A DNA stretch of 25,964 bases, taken from the NCBI GenBank assembly GCA_001970955.1, contig MPUH01001019.1:1-25964 (forward strand). The letters are read 5' to 3'. The notes beneath the pieces were generated by a model that searched no databases, was not told the DNA's origin, and worked only from the letters and a program-made list of their open reading frames with translations. The position numbers and the translations under genes were made by a program. The stretch is from Stentor coeruleus (Eukaryota > Ciliophora > Heterotrichea > Heterotrichida > Stentoridae). This document shows positions 18,470 to 25,964 of the stretch, piece after piece (position 1 is the first letter of the stretch; each line of letters opens with the position of its first letter).

Positions 18470-19390
18470 ATGGGCCCTTATTTATCCTCACCTATCCGTG
18501 ACAAAAAGACCCTGACCAGCGAAAATGCTCGGACAAAGTGTGCTTCATGTGAAATGCAGGGCTGGCGAAACACGATGGAAGACGCGAAATTAGTCAATTT
18601 GTCCTTATCAGAAACTTCAATGCTATTTGGAGTTTTTGACGGACATGGAGGCAAAGAAATCGCTGAGTTCGTTTCGCGGCACTTCTGCCAAGAACTCCTA
18701 AGCAACCGTGCGTTCCAGAACAGAAACTATGAACAAGCCCTCAAGGACACCTTTTTACGTATGGATGAATTACTCAAAACCCAAGATGGGCTTAAAGAAG
18801 TTATCCGTATAGCTAAAGATCTTCCTGATAATTATCCTGTTCAAGCTGATCCAAGTATGATGGTCGCAGGATGTACTTCTGTTGTAGCTTTAATAGTAAA
18901 CAACACTCTTTATGTGGCCAATGCTGGAGATTCAAGATGCATACTTTGTAGAGATGGTCGAGCTATAGAGCTTTCACAAGATCATAAACCAGATTTACCT
19001 CAAGAAAGAGATAGGATTATCAGAGCTGGAGGAATAGTCGAGGATGGAAGGGTCATGGGAAATCTTAACCTTAGTCGGTCAATTGGAGATATGGATTATA
19101 AGAAAAATACGAGTATTCCTCCAAAAGATCAGATGATATCAGCTTACCCTGATGTGCGCATTGAAGAACTTGGGAACAAGGACCAGTTTTTGGTATTAGC
19201 TTGTGATGGGGTTTGGGATATGCTCACTTCGCAGGAATGTGTGGATTTTGTTGCCCAACGCATCAAGAATAAACCACTCAATGTTATTGCTGAAGAAGTA
19301 CTTGACAGATGCCTGGCTCCAGATATTGCATCTAGTGGAGGTTTAGGATGCGACAATACCACTATAGTTATTGTTGAGCTTAAGCATTAG
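18470..19390 (+). CDS. PP2C-family serine/threonine protein phosphatase
   Basis: A complete 306-residue metal-dependent phosphatase (PPM/PP2C), which removes phosphate from Ser/Thr using two Mn/Mg ions. Motifs in order: MQGWRNTMEDAK (29-40, with E37/D38), VFDGHGG (55-61, D57), GCTSVVAL (134-141), ANAGDSRCIL (150-159), SQDHKPD (169-175), LNLSRSIGD (199-207), ACDGVWD (244-250, D246) and CDNTT (294-298, D295). All expected metal-binding residues are present, so it should be active. The N-terminus MGPYLSSPIRDK matches the start of many fungal and protist PP2C enzymes, and Gly2 followed by Ser6 suggests N-myristoylation and membrane attachment. That conserved start fixes the ATG. Stop TAG. Confidence 0.95.
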   Translation: MGPYLSSPIRDKKTLTSENARTKCASCEMQGWRNTMEDAKLVNLSLSETSMLFGVFDGHGGKEIAEFVSRHFCQELLSNRAFQNRNYEQALKDTFLRMDELLKTQDGLKEVIRIAKDLPDNYPVQADPSMMVAGCTSVVALIVNNTLYVANAGDSRCILCRDGRAIELSQDHKPDLPQERDRIIRAGGIVEDGRVMGNLNLSRSIGDMDYKKNTSIPPKDQMISAYPDVRIEELGNKDQFLVLACDGVWDMLTSQECVDFVAQRIKNKPLNVIAEEVLDRCLAPDIASSGGLGCDNTTIVIVELKH

Positions 19391-19619
19391 GTAGTAAGTT
19401 TTATGATTTATGAGCTTTGAGGTTGGAGTTGGAAATTATTATGGGGTTATGATAAGATGAGAATGGCTTACAAGTTGGATTTGAAGATTTTAGTTTGAGT
19501 TTTGATGATAAATTTTGAAATAAAGGTTGGTGTTATGCTGTGGATGAGAATAAGTAGTTTTTGGAGGTCATTTTATTGATTAATGATGTGTTTATTATGT
19601 TAAGTAGTAAGTTAATGTT
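19391..19619. other. 3' flank of PP2C, nothing recognised
   Basis: T/G-rich spacer with no gene. The T/G-rich composition fits 3' flanks of plus-strand genes in this window. Confidence 0.5.
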
Positions 19620-20600
19620 TATTGAGTGTGTTAAGTAGACATATACATTTTGCTTAGAGATTTAATACTAGATATTTTTCTGTTGTTTATGATTTCTACA
19701 ATTTTTTTATGTATTTGTCAATAGCTTCACGTGTTTATTTGTTTTCGTGATTTAGTATTTTTTGCATTTTGAATCATAGAGTATTATTTCTACTAGTTTG
19801 CTAAAGATTTAAATTCTTTTATTAAATTAGTCATTAATTCTTTGTGTATGTCTTCAAAGAGTGGGCATGTTATTATGACATGGTATTATTTTTATGTTTT
19901 TCCTTGCAGTGCTGAAATATGGGTTAAGTTCTAAGTATCTAATATGTCTATTTACCCTGGTATTTTATTATATAAATTAATTTACTTTTATAATGGTTTT
20001 TAAGATTGAGAAATACTAGTATTGTTGATTACCACAAAGAAATGTAGTTTGAAATAGATTATTTTGTATTTTAGATAAGATATAAAATCATGAGGATTGA
20101 GTTTTAATGATTGGGTTAGTGAATAGAGCATAAATTTATAATTCAGATATATTAAATTTTAAAATTACCTTTATTGACTGAAATTAGAAATAGTTTTAAC
20201 GAGTAAAAAATCGAATTCATACACAAATGCAATAATTATTTTTTCACAGCTTAATTAAACTCTAATTTTTGATGAAATAAGACTGTTTGAACTTTTCCAG
20301 GTAATACTTGGTGAGGAAATTTAATCTCTTGAAAAATAGTTCAATTTTTACAAATCCAATAGGATGACAGTTTAATACTAATAAAAATTCTGTCACTGTG
20401 AAAATATAAATTGTAGGAAAATATTTTAAATAGCCTTTAACACAATATTCAGTTGTATAAATTTCAATCTTTTGAAAGGTAATTTTTTAAATATATGAAT
20501 GGTGCAGTGAGACGAGTTCTAAATTTTCAGGATTTGAATGTTAAATTACAGTCTTTGTGTCAATAAATCCTTAAAAATTTAGAGTTTTGAAAGTAAATTT
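19620..20600 (-). pseudogene. Probable non-LTR retrotransposon (LINE) relic, RT C-terminal part
   Basis: Read on the minus strand, two blocks occur in the order expected for the end of a LINE polyprotein. Upstream, an open stretch of 74 codons (20262-20486) includes TVTEFLLVLNCHPIGFVKIE and FFKRLNFLTKYYLEKF, resembling the region after the reverse transcriptase palm (T-x-TE-x-L...LP-x-x-x-x-I...RL-x-FL). Downstream, in another frame, NKIPGQIDILDT and YHVIITCPLFEDIHKELMTN (19793-19885 open) resemble the C-terminal Cys/His block ending H-x-x-x-x-CP-x-F-x-x-x-R/H-x-x-L. Stops and at least one frame change show that it is dead. The catalytic YADD region is not seen. The assignment is from remembered family patterns. 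Confidence 0.45.
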
Positions 20601-21469
20601 AATAGGACAGACTAGAAACTATTTTAGAAATTGATTAAGTATTTATCTCTAAGTATAAGTATTATCAAATAAAACTTATTGATGTTATTAGGAGAAAAAT
20701 TAAGTTAGGATCTAGTATTTGTAGTGATGGGTGAAGAGAATATATATATAATTAATCTTTTACCTGATTATGAATTTGAAGATTATATGATGGTATAAAC
20801 AGTGTAAATTTCATTAATACTGAAGTCAGGAAGCACACACGCAAAATATAGAATCACTTTGATCTACTTTTAAAAGTAAACTTAGAAGTCAGGAAGCACA
20901 CACGCAAAATATAGAATCATTTTGATCTACTTTTAAAGTAAACTTAGAAAAAAGGAAACTAAATAATTCAATTCAGATACAATAGAAGTTCATTTAGTAT
21001 AAATAGCTTATAACTTTAGCACCTTATTAATATTCTGATTAATCCATTCTTTATGAACCTTATAAGTAATACCAAAAAATATCATTACTTCCTATCTTCA
21101 AAAAATTCTTACAACCAAAAAAATTCCCTAATTAAAATCTCATACTTTGATTGATTTATTAAACCATCAAAGCCTTTTAACAAAAATTCATCATCACATA
21201 AAATTAAACCTAAACAAATCAAAATTGTTCCTACCAAATCCAGCTATTCATAATCCCTTCTTTAAAATTCTAATACTTTATATCCCCTGCATATAAACTC
21301 AAACCACCTCTATTTTAAAACCATTAATTCATCCACAATAATCATATCTAAATCCACAAAAAAACCTATACTAAATAGCAAAAAAAATTCCCATCTTAAA
21401 TTTATGCCAAAAAAACCAAATATAACGTACTCATTTTAAATAATCCCACTCCAAAAAACATGTAAATAA
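20601..21469. other. Intergenic, 5' flank of the CDPK gene
   Basis: AT-rich spacer with a 63-bp tandem duplication (listed separately). From about 21060 to 21469 the plus strand is C/A-rich and G-poor, as upstream of other plus-strand genes here. No gene or RNA seen. Confidence 0.5.
20822..20946. repeat. 63-bp tandem duplication
   Basis: Bases 20822-20884 are repeated at 20885-20946 with one C/T difference and one A missing in the second copy. The unit begins GAAGTCAGGAAGCACACACG and contains the palindrome TACTTTTAAAAGTA in the first copy. Confidence 0.93.
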
Positions 21470-22918
21470 ATGGGCTGTGGGAAAACTAAAGAAAAAACAT
21501 TAGTCGCAATAACTATCGACACCCCAAGGTTGAAAATTCATAAAACCCTAATCTGGAAGCATCCAAAAAGCTTCTATGAAGAGTATCAATCAGGTAATAA
21601 AATAGGCACAGGAGGTTTTGCTGAAGTTCGTAGGTGTACACATAAAACCACGTGTCAAATGCGAGCTGTAAAAATCTATTACAAGAATCTTTTCACTGCT
21701 GACTATGTTTCATCAAACGGATTTCACAATGAAATTGAGATTTTTCGTAGAATAGACCATCCGAATTTAGTTAAAGTATATGAATACTTTGAAGACGAAA
21801 AATGCTTTTACATAACTATGGAGTTCTGCAAAGGAGGGGAACTCTTTGAAAAAGTATCAAATAAAACTAAAATCCCAGAAAGAACTGTTTGTCTTATAAT
21901 GAAGCAGATTTTATCTATTGTCTCCTACTTGCACGAAAAGCTTATTGTTCATAGAGATATAAAGCCTGAAAACATACTTTTAGAAGATCGTGATGGGGAT
22001 TTTCATATAAAAATCGCCGATTTTGGTAATGCTATTTTTTTTTCCAAAGCTCAGAACATAAAAGGCCAGGCCGGGACTTCTTATTATATGTCCCCAGAGG
22101 TCATTGATTCTGAGTACTCAGAAAAATGTGATGAATGGAGTTGTGGGGTTATAATGTTTATGCTCATAACTGGCTGTCCACCTTTTATTGGAAACTCAGA
22201 TGATGAGATTATATCCAATGTTAAAAAACAAGAGTATTCACTAGAAAACCCTAGTTTCGCAACAATCTCACATGAAGCTAAAGATCTGATAAAATCCTTA
22301 TTAACCCCTGAAAATAATAGACTTAGTGCTGCTGATGCTTTAAAACATCCTTGGTTTGAATTATTTAAAGAAAAACAAGGACTTCAAACAACGTCAGATT
22401 TTTATATGAAAATCCAAGAAAATATTAGAAATTACAGACCTTCTTGTAATTTTAAAGATGCTATAAAAGCATTTATTATAAGTCATGTTATGGGTGATAA
22501 AGATATTAGACCAGTAAGAGATGTGTTTATGTTTTTAGATGAAGATCATGATGGGAAAATTGATGACCATGATATTGGAAAATATATGAACAAGAGCTTT
22601 AAAGATGGAGGAAATGAAGGGCAAATTAATATTTTTAAGTATTTTGAAGGTGAGACTAGAGGATTTTTGGAATATAACGAGTTTTTAAGGGTTGCTTTGG
22701 AAGATAGTCTGATTTTGACTAAGAAAAATGTTCTTATGGCTTTTGGTATGCTTGATTGGTATAAAAATGGAGTTGTTACTGCTGAAATGCTCATGGCAGC
22801 TATTGAGAGTAATGCAAAAGATGTAGAAATATGGAAGAATATGATAGAGGAAACTTTTAGGAAAAAAGATGGAAGTTTTGGAATAAGGCAGATTTGTGAA
22901 ATGATTGAAGGAGGGTAA
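21470..22918 (+). CDS. Calcium-dependent protein kinase (CDPK family)
   Basis: A 482-residue Ser/Thr kinase followed by a calmodulin-like tail. Kinase domain about 39-296: glycine loop GTGGFAEV (46-53), catalytic Lys K68 in RAVKIY, HRDIKPENILLE (161-172, D163), DFG (184-186), SPE (208-210) and HPWF (293-296). EF-hand 1 is canonical, DEDHDGKIDDHD (357-368, Asp rather than Glu at position 12). The three later EF positions (near 390-410, 425-445, 457-480) have lost most acidic ligands. Family knowledge: calcium binding to this region relieves autoinhibition. The start MGCGKTK suggests N-myristoylation at Gly2 and palmitoylation at Cys3, placing it at membranes. Stop TAA. Confidence 0.94.
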   Translation: MGCGKTKEKTLVAITIDTPRLKIHKTLIWKHPKSFYEEYQSGNKIGTGGFAEVRRCTHKTTCQMRAVKIYYKNLFTADYVSSNGFHNEIEIFRRIDHPNLVKVYEYFEDEKCFYITMEFCKGGELFEKVSNKTKIPERTVCLIMKQILSIVSYLHEKLIVHRDIKPENILLEDRDGDFHIKIADFGNAIFFSKAQNIKGQAGTSYYMSPEVIDSEYSEKCDEWSCGVIMFMLITGCPPFIGNSDDEIISNVKKQEYSLENPSFATISHEAKDLIKSLLTPENNRLSAADALKHPWFELFKEKQGLQTTSDFYMKIQENIRNYRPSCNFKDAIKAFIISHVMGDKDIRPVRDVFMFLDEDHDGKIDDHDIGKYMNKSFKDGGNEGQINIFKYFEGETRGFLEYNEFLRVALEDSLILTKKNVLMAFGMLDWYKNGVVTAEMLMAAIESNAKDVEIWKNMIEETFRKKDGSFGIRQICEMIEGG

Positions 22919-23370
22919 TATTCACATATAAACTACATAGTTTAAGTTTATCATATATTATATTTTATATCATATTTTTCTTAAAAAGACTATTTCTCCT
23001 GAAAAATATCATTATCACTCCAAATAGCATATCTTTATTCAATCTTCTTTTAAACATCTTTATGTCAATTTTTTTCCTATTAAGCAATAAATCATCATTA
23101 TATCTGTAAAATTTTCCAGCTTATCATCTATAAAGTCTATAACTAAAAAAAGAACTCTCACCCTTTTCCCTAAAAACAATATATATCCAAATTACAAAAT
23201 CTTCCTAGAAGCAATCCTTTCCTAAATTAACCCTAAAAATAATTATAATCTCCAATCACTCAATATTGCATATTTCTTCAAAAAACAATTATGAACCCTG
23301 AATTCTTATCATACCTACCAAAAACCATGCTAAAAACCTATCCAAACTCCTCATATCACAACAAATAATA
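22919..23370. other. Intergenic with short upstream ORF
   Basis: AT-rich spacer; C/A-rich on the plus strand towards the next gene. It contains a 25-codon upstream ORF at 23291-23368 (listed separately). No RNA gene or repeat seen. Confidence 0.5.
23291..23368 (+). promoter_or_regulatory. Candidate uORF ending 2 nt before the coiled-coil gene
   Basis: ATG at 23291 opens a 25-residue frame, MNPEFLSYLPKTMLKTYPNS then SYHNK, ending with TAA at 23366-23368; the main ATG is at 23371. If the leader starts upstream of 23291, ribosomes would meet this frame first. No GT...AG 15-nt intron joins it to the main frame. Confidence 0.4.
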
Positions 23371-24225
23371 ATGGAACCTACCTCTCTAGCCAGCAGCATA
23401 GAAAACACCATAATGCGGACTATGCAAGTAATGCAAGAATCAAATGCAGTAACTAAAAAATATCTCCGTCACAAAAACTTCCTAGAAGTGAATTTATTAC
23501 AATCAAATTCTAATCAAAAAATAGACCTTGCCACACTTAATGACTCAGAAACCATAAGGAGTATCTCACAAATCGATCTTAGAAATGCCCAAGAAACTCC
23601 TTATCCCTCTCAAAACGAAAGTTATAAATTTCAAGAGTTGCAAAATTTAATCCAAGAACTAAACAAAAACATAAAAAATCAAGCTTTCCGAATCTCCCAA
23701 CTTGAAAATCAACTATCTGAAGTGAACACTGAAAAAATTTCACTACTTCAAGAACTGCGGGATGCTAAAAGGCAATACGATATAGAAATCTCTACTATAA
23801 ACTCAAAATATGAGGATTTAGATATGCAAAAAAACTATAAAAAACCAAAACCTTTAGAAAATGAACTTTTACCAGAAGAAAAAATCCAGTTATTAGAAGA
23901 AAAATATAAGCAGCAAGTTCTAGCTAATCATGGGTTAATAAAAGATATAAAAAAACTCAAATCAGAAGAAGGCTTATCAAAAACAGACTCAAAAGTAAAT
24001 TTACTAGAAAATATGCTTCATGACAACTTGAAGAAACATAAAAGCTTGAAAATCAGACTAGCGAAAACCGAAAACCTTTTGTCTTCAGACAACTCCCGGA
24101 CAAGTCCTAAACTCACTCCTAAGAAATCTAAAATCCGCTCCCCAAAACCTGAAATGTGTCAAATCAAAAAAAAAATCTTGGTTAAAAGCAAATCCTCAAC
24201 AAAAACTGCTACAACAAAACTTTAG
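23371..24225 (+). CDS. Coiled-coil protein with basic Ser/Pro tail
   Basis: A 284-residue protein. The N-terminal 80 residues are polar; predicted coiled coils occupy about 84-155 (FQELQNLIQELNKNIKNQ, QLENQLSEVNTEKISLLQEL) and 168-238, with heptad-spaced Leu. The last 45 residues are very basic and Ser/Thr/Pro-rich (TSPKLTPKKSKIRSPKP, then KSKSSTKTATTKL), with SP/TP sites fit for proline-directed kinases and for binding microtubules or nucleic acid. No catalytic domain. A structural cytoskeletal or centriolar role is plausible but unproven. It lies 104 nt before the cyclic-nucleotide-binding gene on the same strand. Stop TAG. Confidence 0.8.
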   Translation: MEPTSLASSIENTIMRTMQVMQESNAVTKKYLRHKNFLEVNLLQSNSNQKIDLATLNDSETIRSISQIDLRNAQETPYPSQNESYKFQELQNLIQELNKNIKNQAFRISQLENQLSEVNTEKISLLQELRDAKRQYDIEISTINSKYEDLDMQKNYKKPKPLENELLPEEKIQLLEEKYKQQVLANHGLIKDIKKLKSEEGLSKTDSKVNLLENMLHDNLKKHKSLKIRLAKTENLLSSDNSRTSPKLTPKKSKIRSPKPEMCQIKKKILVKSKSSTKTATTKL

Positions 24226-24329
24226 GTAAGTCGTAAATACTTTTATATCCTAATAATCAAATAATTCTTCAAAAAACATATAAGAATTTAAATCCTCTAA
24301 TAAAATAGTAACATTAAAAAAGATTTCTA

Positions 24330-25583
24330 ATGGATTACTTTTTTAGTCCACGACTGTCCATAACTTTATCTGAACCCGATTTCAAACTTCAAGAAATGAT
24401 TAAAATTTTAAATACACCTTCACATCTCAGAACCCAGAGTTCTATTAAATTTCTTCAGCATTATACTGAATCTATATCTTTATTTATGCAAATGATAGAA
24501 CAAGAAGATCAACATGTTTTCAAAGAGTGTCTTTTTTGTTTAAGATACAAATACTTAACTGCAGGGTCATACGTTTGCAAATCTGGGGAAAAGGGAGATT
24601 ATTTTTATTTGATTATAGAAGGTGAAGTAGGGGTACATGTTTGGAATAATGAAAAAGTTGGTCTTGAACATGTGTGCAATTTAACAGCAGGAGGGTATTT
24701 TGGTGAACTAGCCTTACTTCGTGACCAACCCCGTTGCGCAACAATTCAATGTATAAAAAACACCCATTTTGCAACTTTATGTAAAAATGATTATTTACGT
24801 ATACTAGGCAGAGTAAGTACTCAGAAGCTTGAAGAGCTCATATCTTTTTTTAATTCTTTGCCTACATTTGCTGGATGGAGTAAAAAAAGCTTAATCAAGT
24901 TAAGCTATTATTTCCGAGTATTAAAATATAAAAGAAATCAAATTATTTGCACTGAAGGAGTTCCTGCTGAGTCAGTTTTTATAGTAAAAAAAGGGGAAGT
25001 TGCTATTATTAAAGAAATCAAAGTTCAAAGACCTACTGTGAGAAAAATAGGGCATAATGGTAGACTTATACCTACATTAAAATGCGGTAATTATTCTATG
25101 AAAGCGCAAATGTCTATAGAAAGTGTTGGGGAAATTATAGGTGATGAAGATGTTTTACATGATTTACCCAGGTCATTTACTTGTCAATGCTATTCAGCTA
25201 ATGCTGAACTTTTGGAAATATCTAAGATAGAGTTTAAGAAAAGAGTTAGGGCGGAGGATTCGTTGAATCAACTTACACAAAGACAAAAAGTTAAGAATTC
25301 TCATATGACTAGTGCGATATCTTTATTAAAAGTTATAAAACAACCAGGGATTGTGGATAAAAATGATGATAGGTCTGCAGGAAAACAGATTTTGGATAGT
25401 ATTAGGTCATTAAATCCTTGGAATTCGGCACAGAGTATTTATAAGAAGAAAAATATTACGGTTGAAGAGAGTAAGAAAATTATGAAAAAAGCTATTAAAG
25501 GTGTTTCAGAAGCTAGGTCGCTGCCTTTGTCACCCAGAGGACCTAGTTTGCAACAAAGTATGTCACCAAAAAGTTTTATGTAG
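24330..25583 (+). CDS. Tandem cyclic-nucleotide-binding-domain protein
   Basis: A 417-residue protein with two cyclic-nucleotide-binding domains, related to PKA regulatory and PKG N-terminal regions. CNBD-A (about 63-160) has FLIIEGEV-like strands (YFYLIIEGEVGV, 91-102) and an intact phosphate-binding cassette, FGELALLRDQPRCATI (124-139), with E126 and R135, the residues that hold the ribose and phosphate. CNBD-B (about 178-306) begins SVFIVKKGEVAI (215-226) and has a changed cassette, IGDEDVLHDLPRSFT (270-284): the key Glu region is altered though Arg is kept, so it may not bind. The 110-residue tail is basic and Ser-rich with no kinase domain and no PKA-type dimerisation or pseudosubstrate motif recognised. 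It is probably a cAMP/cGMP-responsive adaptor. Stop TAG. Confidence 0.88.
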   Translation: MDYFFSPRLSITLSEPDFKLQEMIKILNTPSHLRTQSSIKFLQHYTESISLFMQMIEQEDQHVFKECLFCLRYKYLTAGSYVCKSGEKGDYFYLIIEGEVGVHVWNNEKVGLEHVCNLTAGGYFGELALLRDQPRCATIQCIKNTHFATLCKNDYLRILGRVSTQKLEELISFFNSLPTFAGWSKKSLIKLSYYFRVLKYKRNQIICTEGVPAESVFIVKKGEVAIIKEIKVQRPTVRKIGHNGRLIPTLKCGNYSMKAQMSIESVGEIIGDEDVLHDLPRSFTCQCYSANAELLEISKIEFKKRVRAEDSLNQLTQRQKVKNSHMTSAISLLKVIKQPGIVDKNDDRSAGKQILDSIRSLNPWNSAQSIYKKKNITVEESKKIMKKAIKGVSEARSLPLSPRGPSLQQSMSPKSFM

Positions 25584-25886
25584 TTATCATTAGATAATAT
25601 AAATTAAAAACTTTGGGAATGATGTGATATTTTAGAGTTGAATTACTGTTTTTTCAGTATAAGTGATTAAGAGCTTGGCATAGAGGGTTTTATAATTGAT
25701 AAGATAGTTGAAATAGTTTAGGTATAGAATATAGTTTATAGAAATAGGATTTTATTGGTTTAGTTTTTTTTATGGCTAAGGGTGATCTGATTAATTAGAG
25801 TTTCAGATAGTATGGGACACTTTTTATTTTATAGTATTAACTCTTTATCTCTTTATTAGGTTTTACTACTAGTTATTTTTTACACA
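25584..25886. other. Convergent 3' spacer
   Basis: AT-rich spacer between the plus-strand cyclic-nucleotide gene and the minus-strand gene entering from the right edge. Nothing else recognised. Confidence 0.5.
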
Positions 25887-25964
25887 TTACTTCTGATATC
25901 CTAAATTGATCCCTCTCTGAGGCGAGTCCGTTTCCGAACAACATTTGCTTATTGAGCTCTCAAA
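25887..25964 (-). CDS. C-terminal end of a gene running off the right edge
   Basis: On the minus strand the frame from the window edge is open for 25 codons and ends with TAA at 25887-25889: FESSISKCCSETDSPQRGIN then LGYQK. The local rise in G+C and the polar composition match coding DNA in this window and contrast with the AT-rich spacer to its left. Too short to assign a family. Confidence 0.45.
   Translation of the reverse strand, partial: FESSISKCCSETDSPQRGINLGYQK

Noticed and set aside
18478-19362. Minus-strand frames inside the PP2C gene
   Set aside because: They are antisense shadows of a complete, motif-verified phosphatase.
1-25964. Full reassignment of TGA to Trp or TAA/TAG to Gln
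   Set aside because: The long intact genes checked here use TGG for Trp and contain no in-frame TAA, TAG or TGA, which would be very unlikely under such a code.

Overview
The window looks like a piece of heterotrich ciliate macronuclear genome, most likely Stentor or a close relative. The evidence is seen directly: strongly AT-rich DNA, compact intron-poor genes, a 15-nt GT...AG intron that exactly restores a DHHC palmitoyltransferase, and ciliate-style signalling genes (CDPK, PP2C, tandem cyclic-nucleotide-binding protein, B-box/kelch). Long genes read through with the standard code: Trp is TGG and Gln is CAA/CAG wherever I checked. The species name is inference. A single N at 14401 marks an assembly join flanked by near-identical 129-bp copies.

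Layout. 1-793: decayed reading frame carrying a 61-bp tandem duplication. 794-2119: B-box/kelch protein. 2542-3045 (-): doubtful split membrane-protein gene. 3483-5444 (-): 653-aa multi-pass membrane protein. 5445-6986: intergenic, with a TCTTACC motif cluster and a TGA-interrupted mini-ORF. 6987-7484: PEX19 with a CaaX box. 9100-10147 (-): small MGC-starting protein directly behind a DHHC palmitoyltransferase. 10755-11572: broken IS1595/Merlin-type transposase. 11601-13310: WD40 protein. 13541-13989: decayed ORF. 14678-15553: basic Ser/Arg/Pro-rich protein. 15619-15840 (-) and 16126-16395: small hypothetical genes. 17797-18413: two unexplained open stretches. 18470-19390: PP2C phosphatase. 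19620-20600 (-): probable non-LTR retrotransposon relic. 21470-22918: CDPK. 23371-24225: coiled-coil protein. 24330-25583: cyclic-nucleotide-binding protein. 25887-25964 (-): end of another gene.

No operon is expected in a ciliate. The genes share signalling and membrane-targeting themes: a palmitoyltransferase, three proteins starting MG (PP2C, CDPK, the 71-aa protein) that could be N-myristoylated, and a CaaX protein (PEX19). That is probably coincidence, but it can be tested. The spaces between genes are not empty. They hold fossil transposase and LINE-like reading frames, two-copy tandem duplications of 61, 63 and about 130 bp, and reading frames whose stops often sit where Trp (TGA) or Gln (TAA/TAG) would fit. 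Ordinary pseudogene decay by C-to-T/G-to-A change explains this most simply. However, TGA ends only one of thirteen annotated CDSs, so its use here deserves a check.
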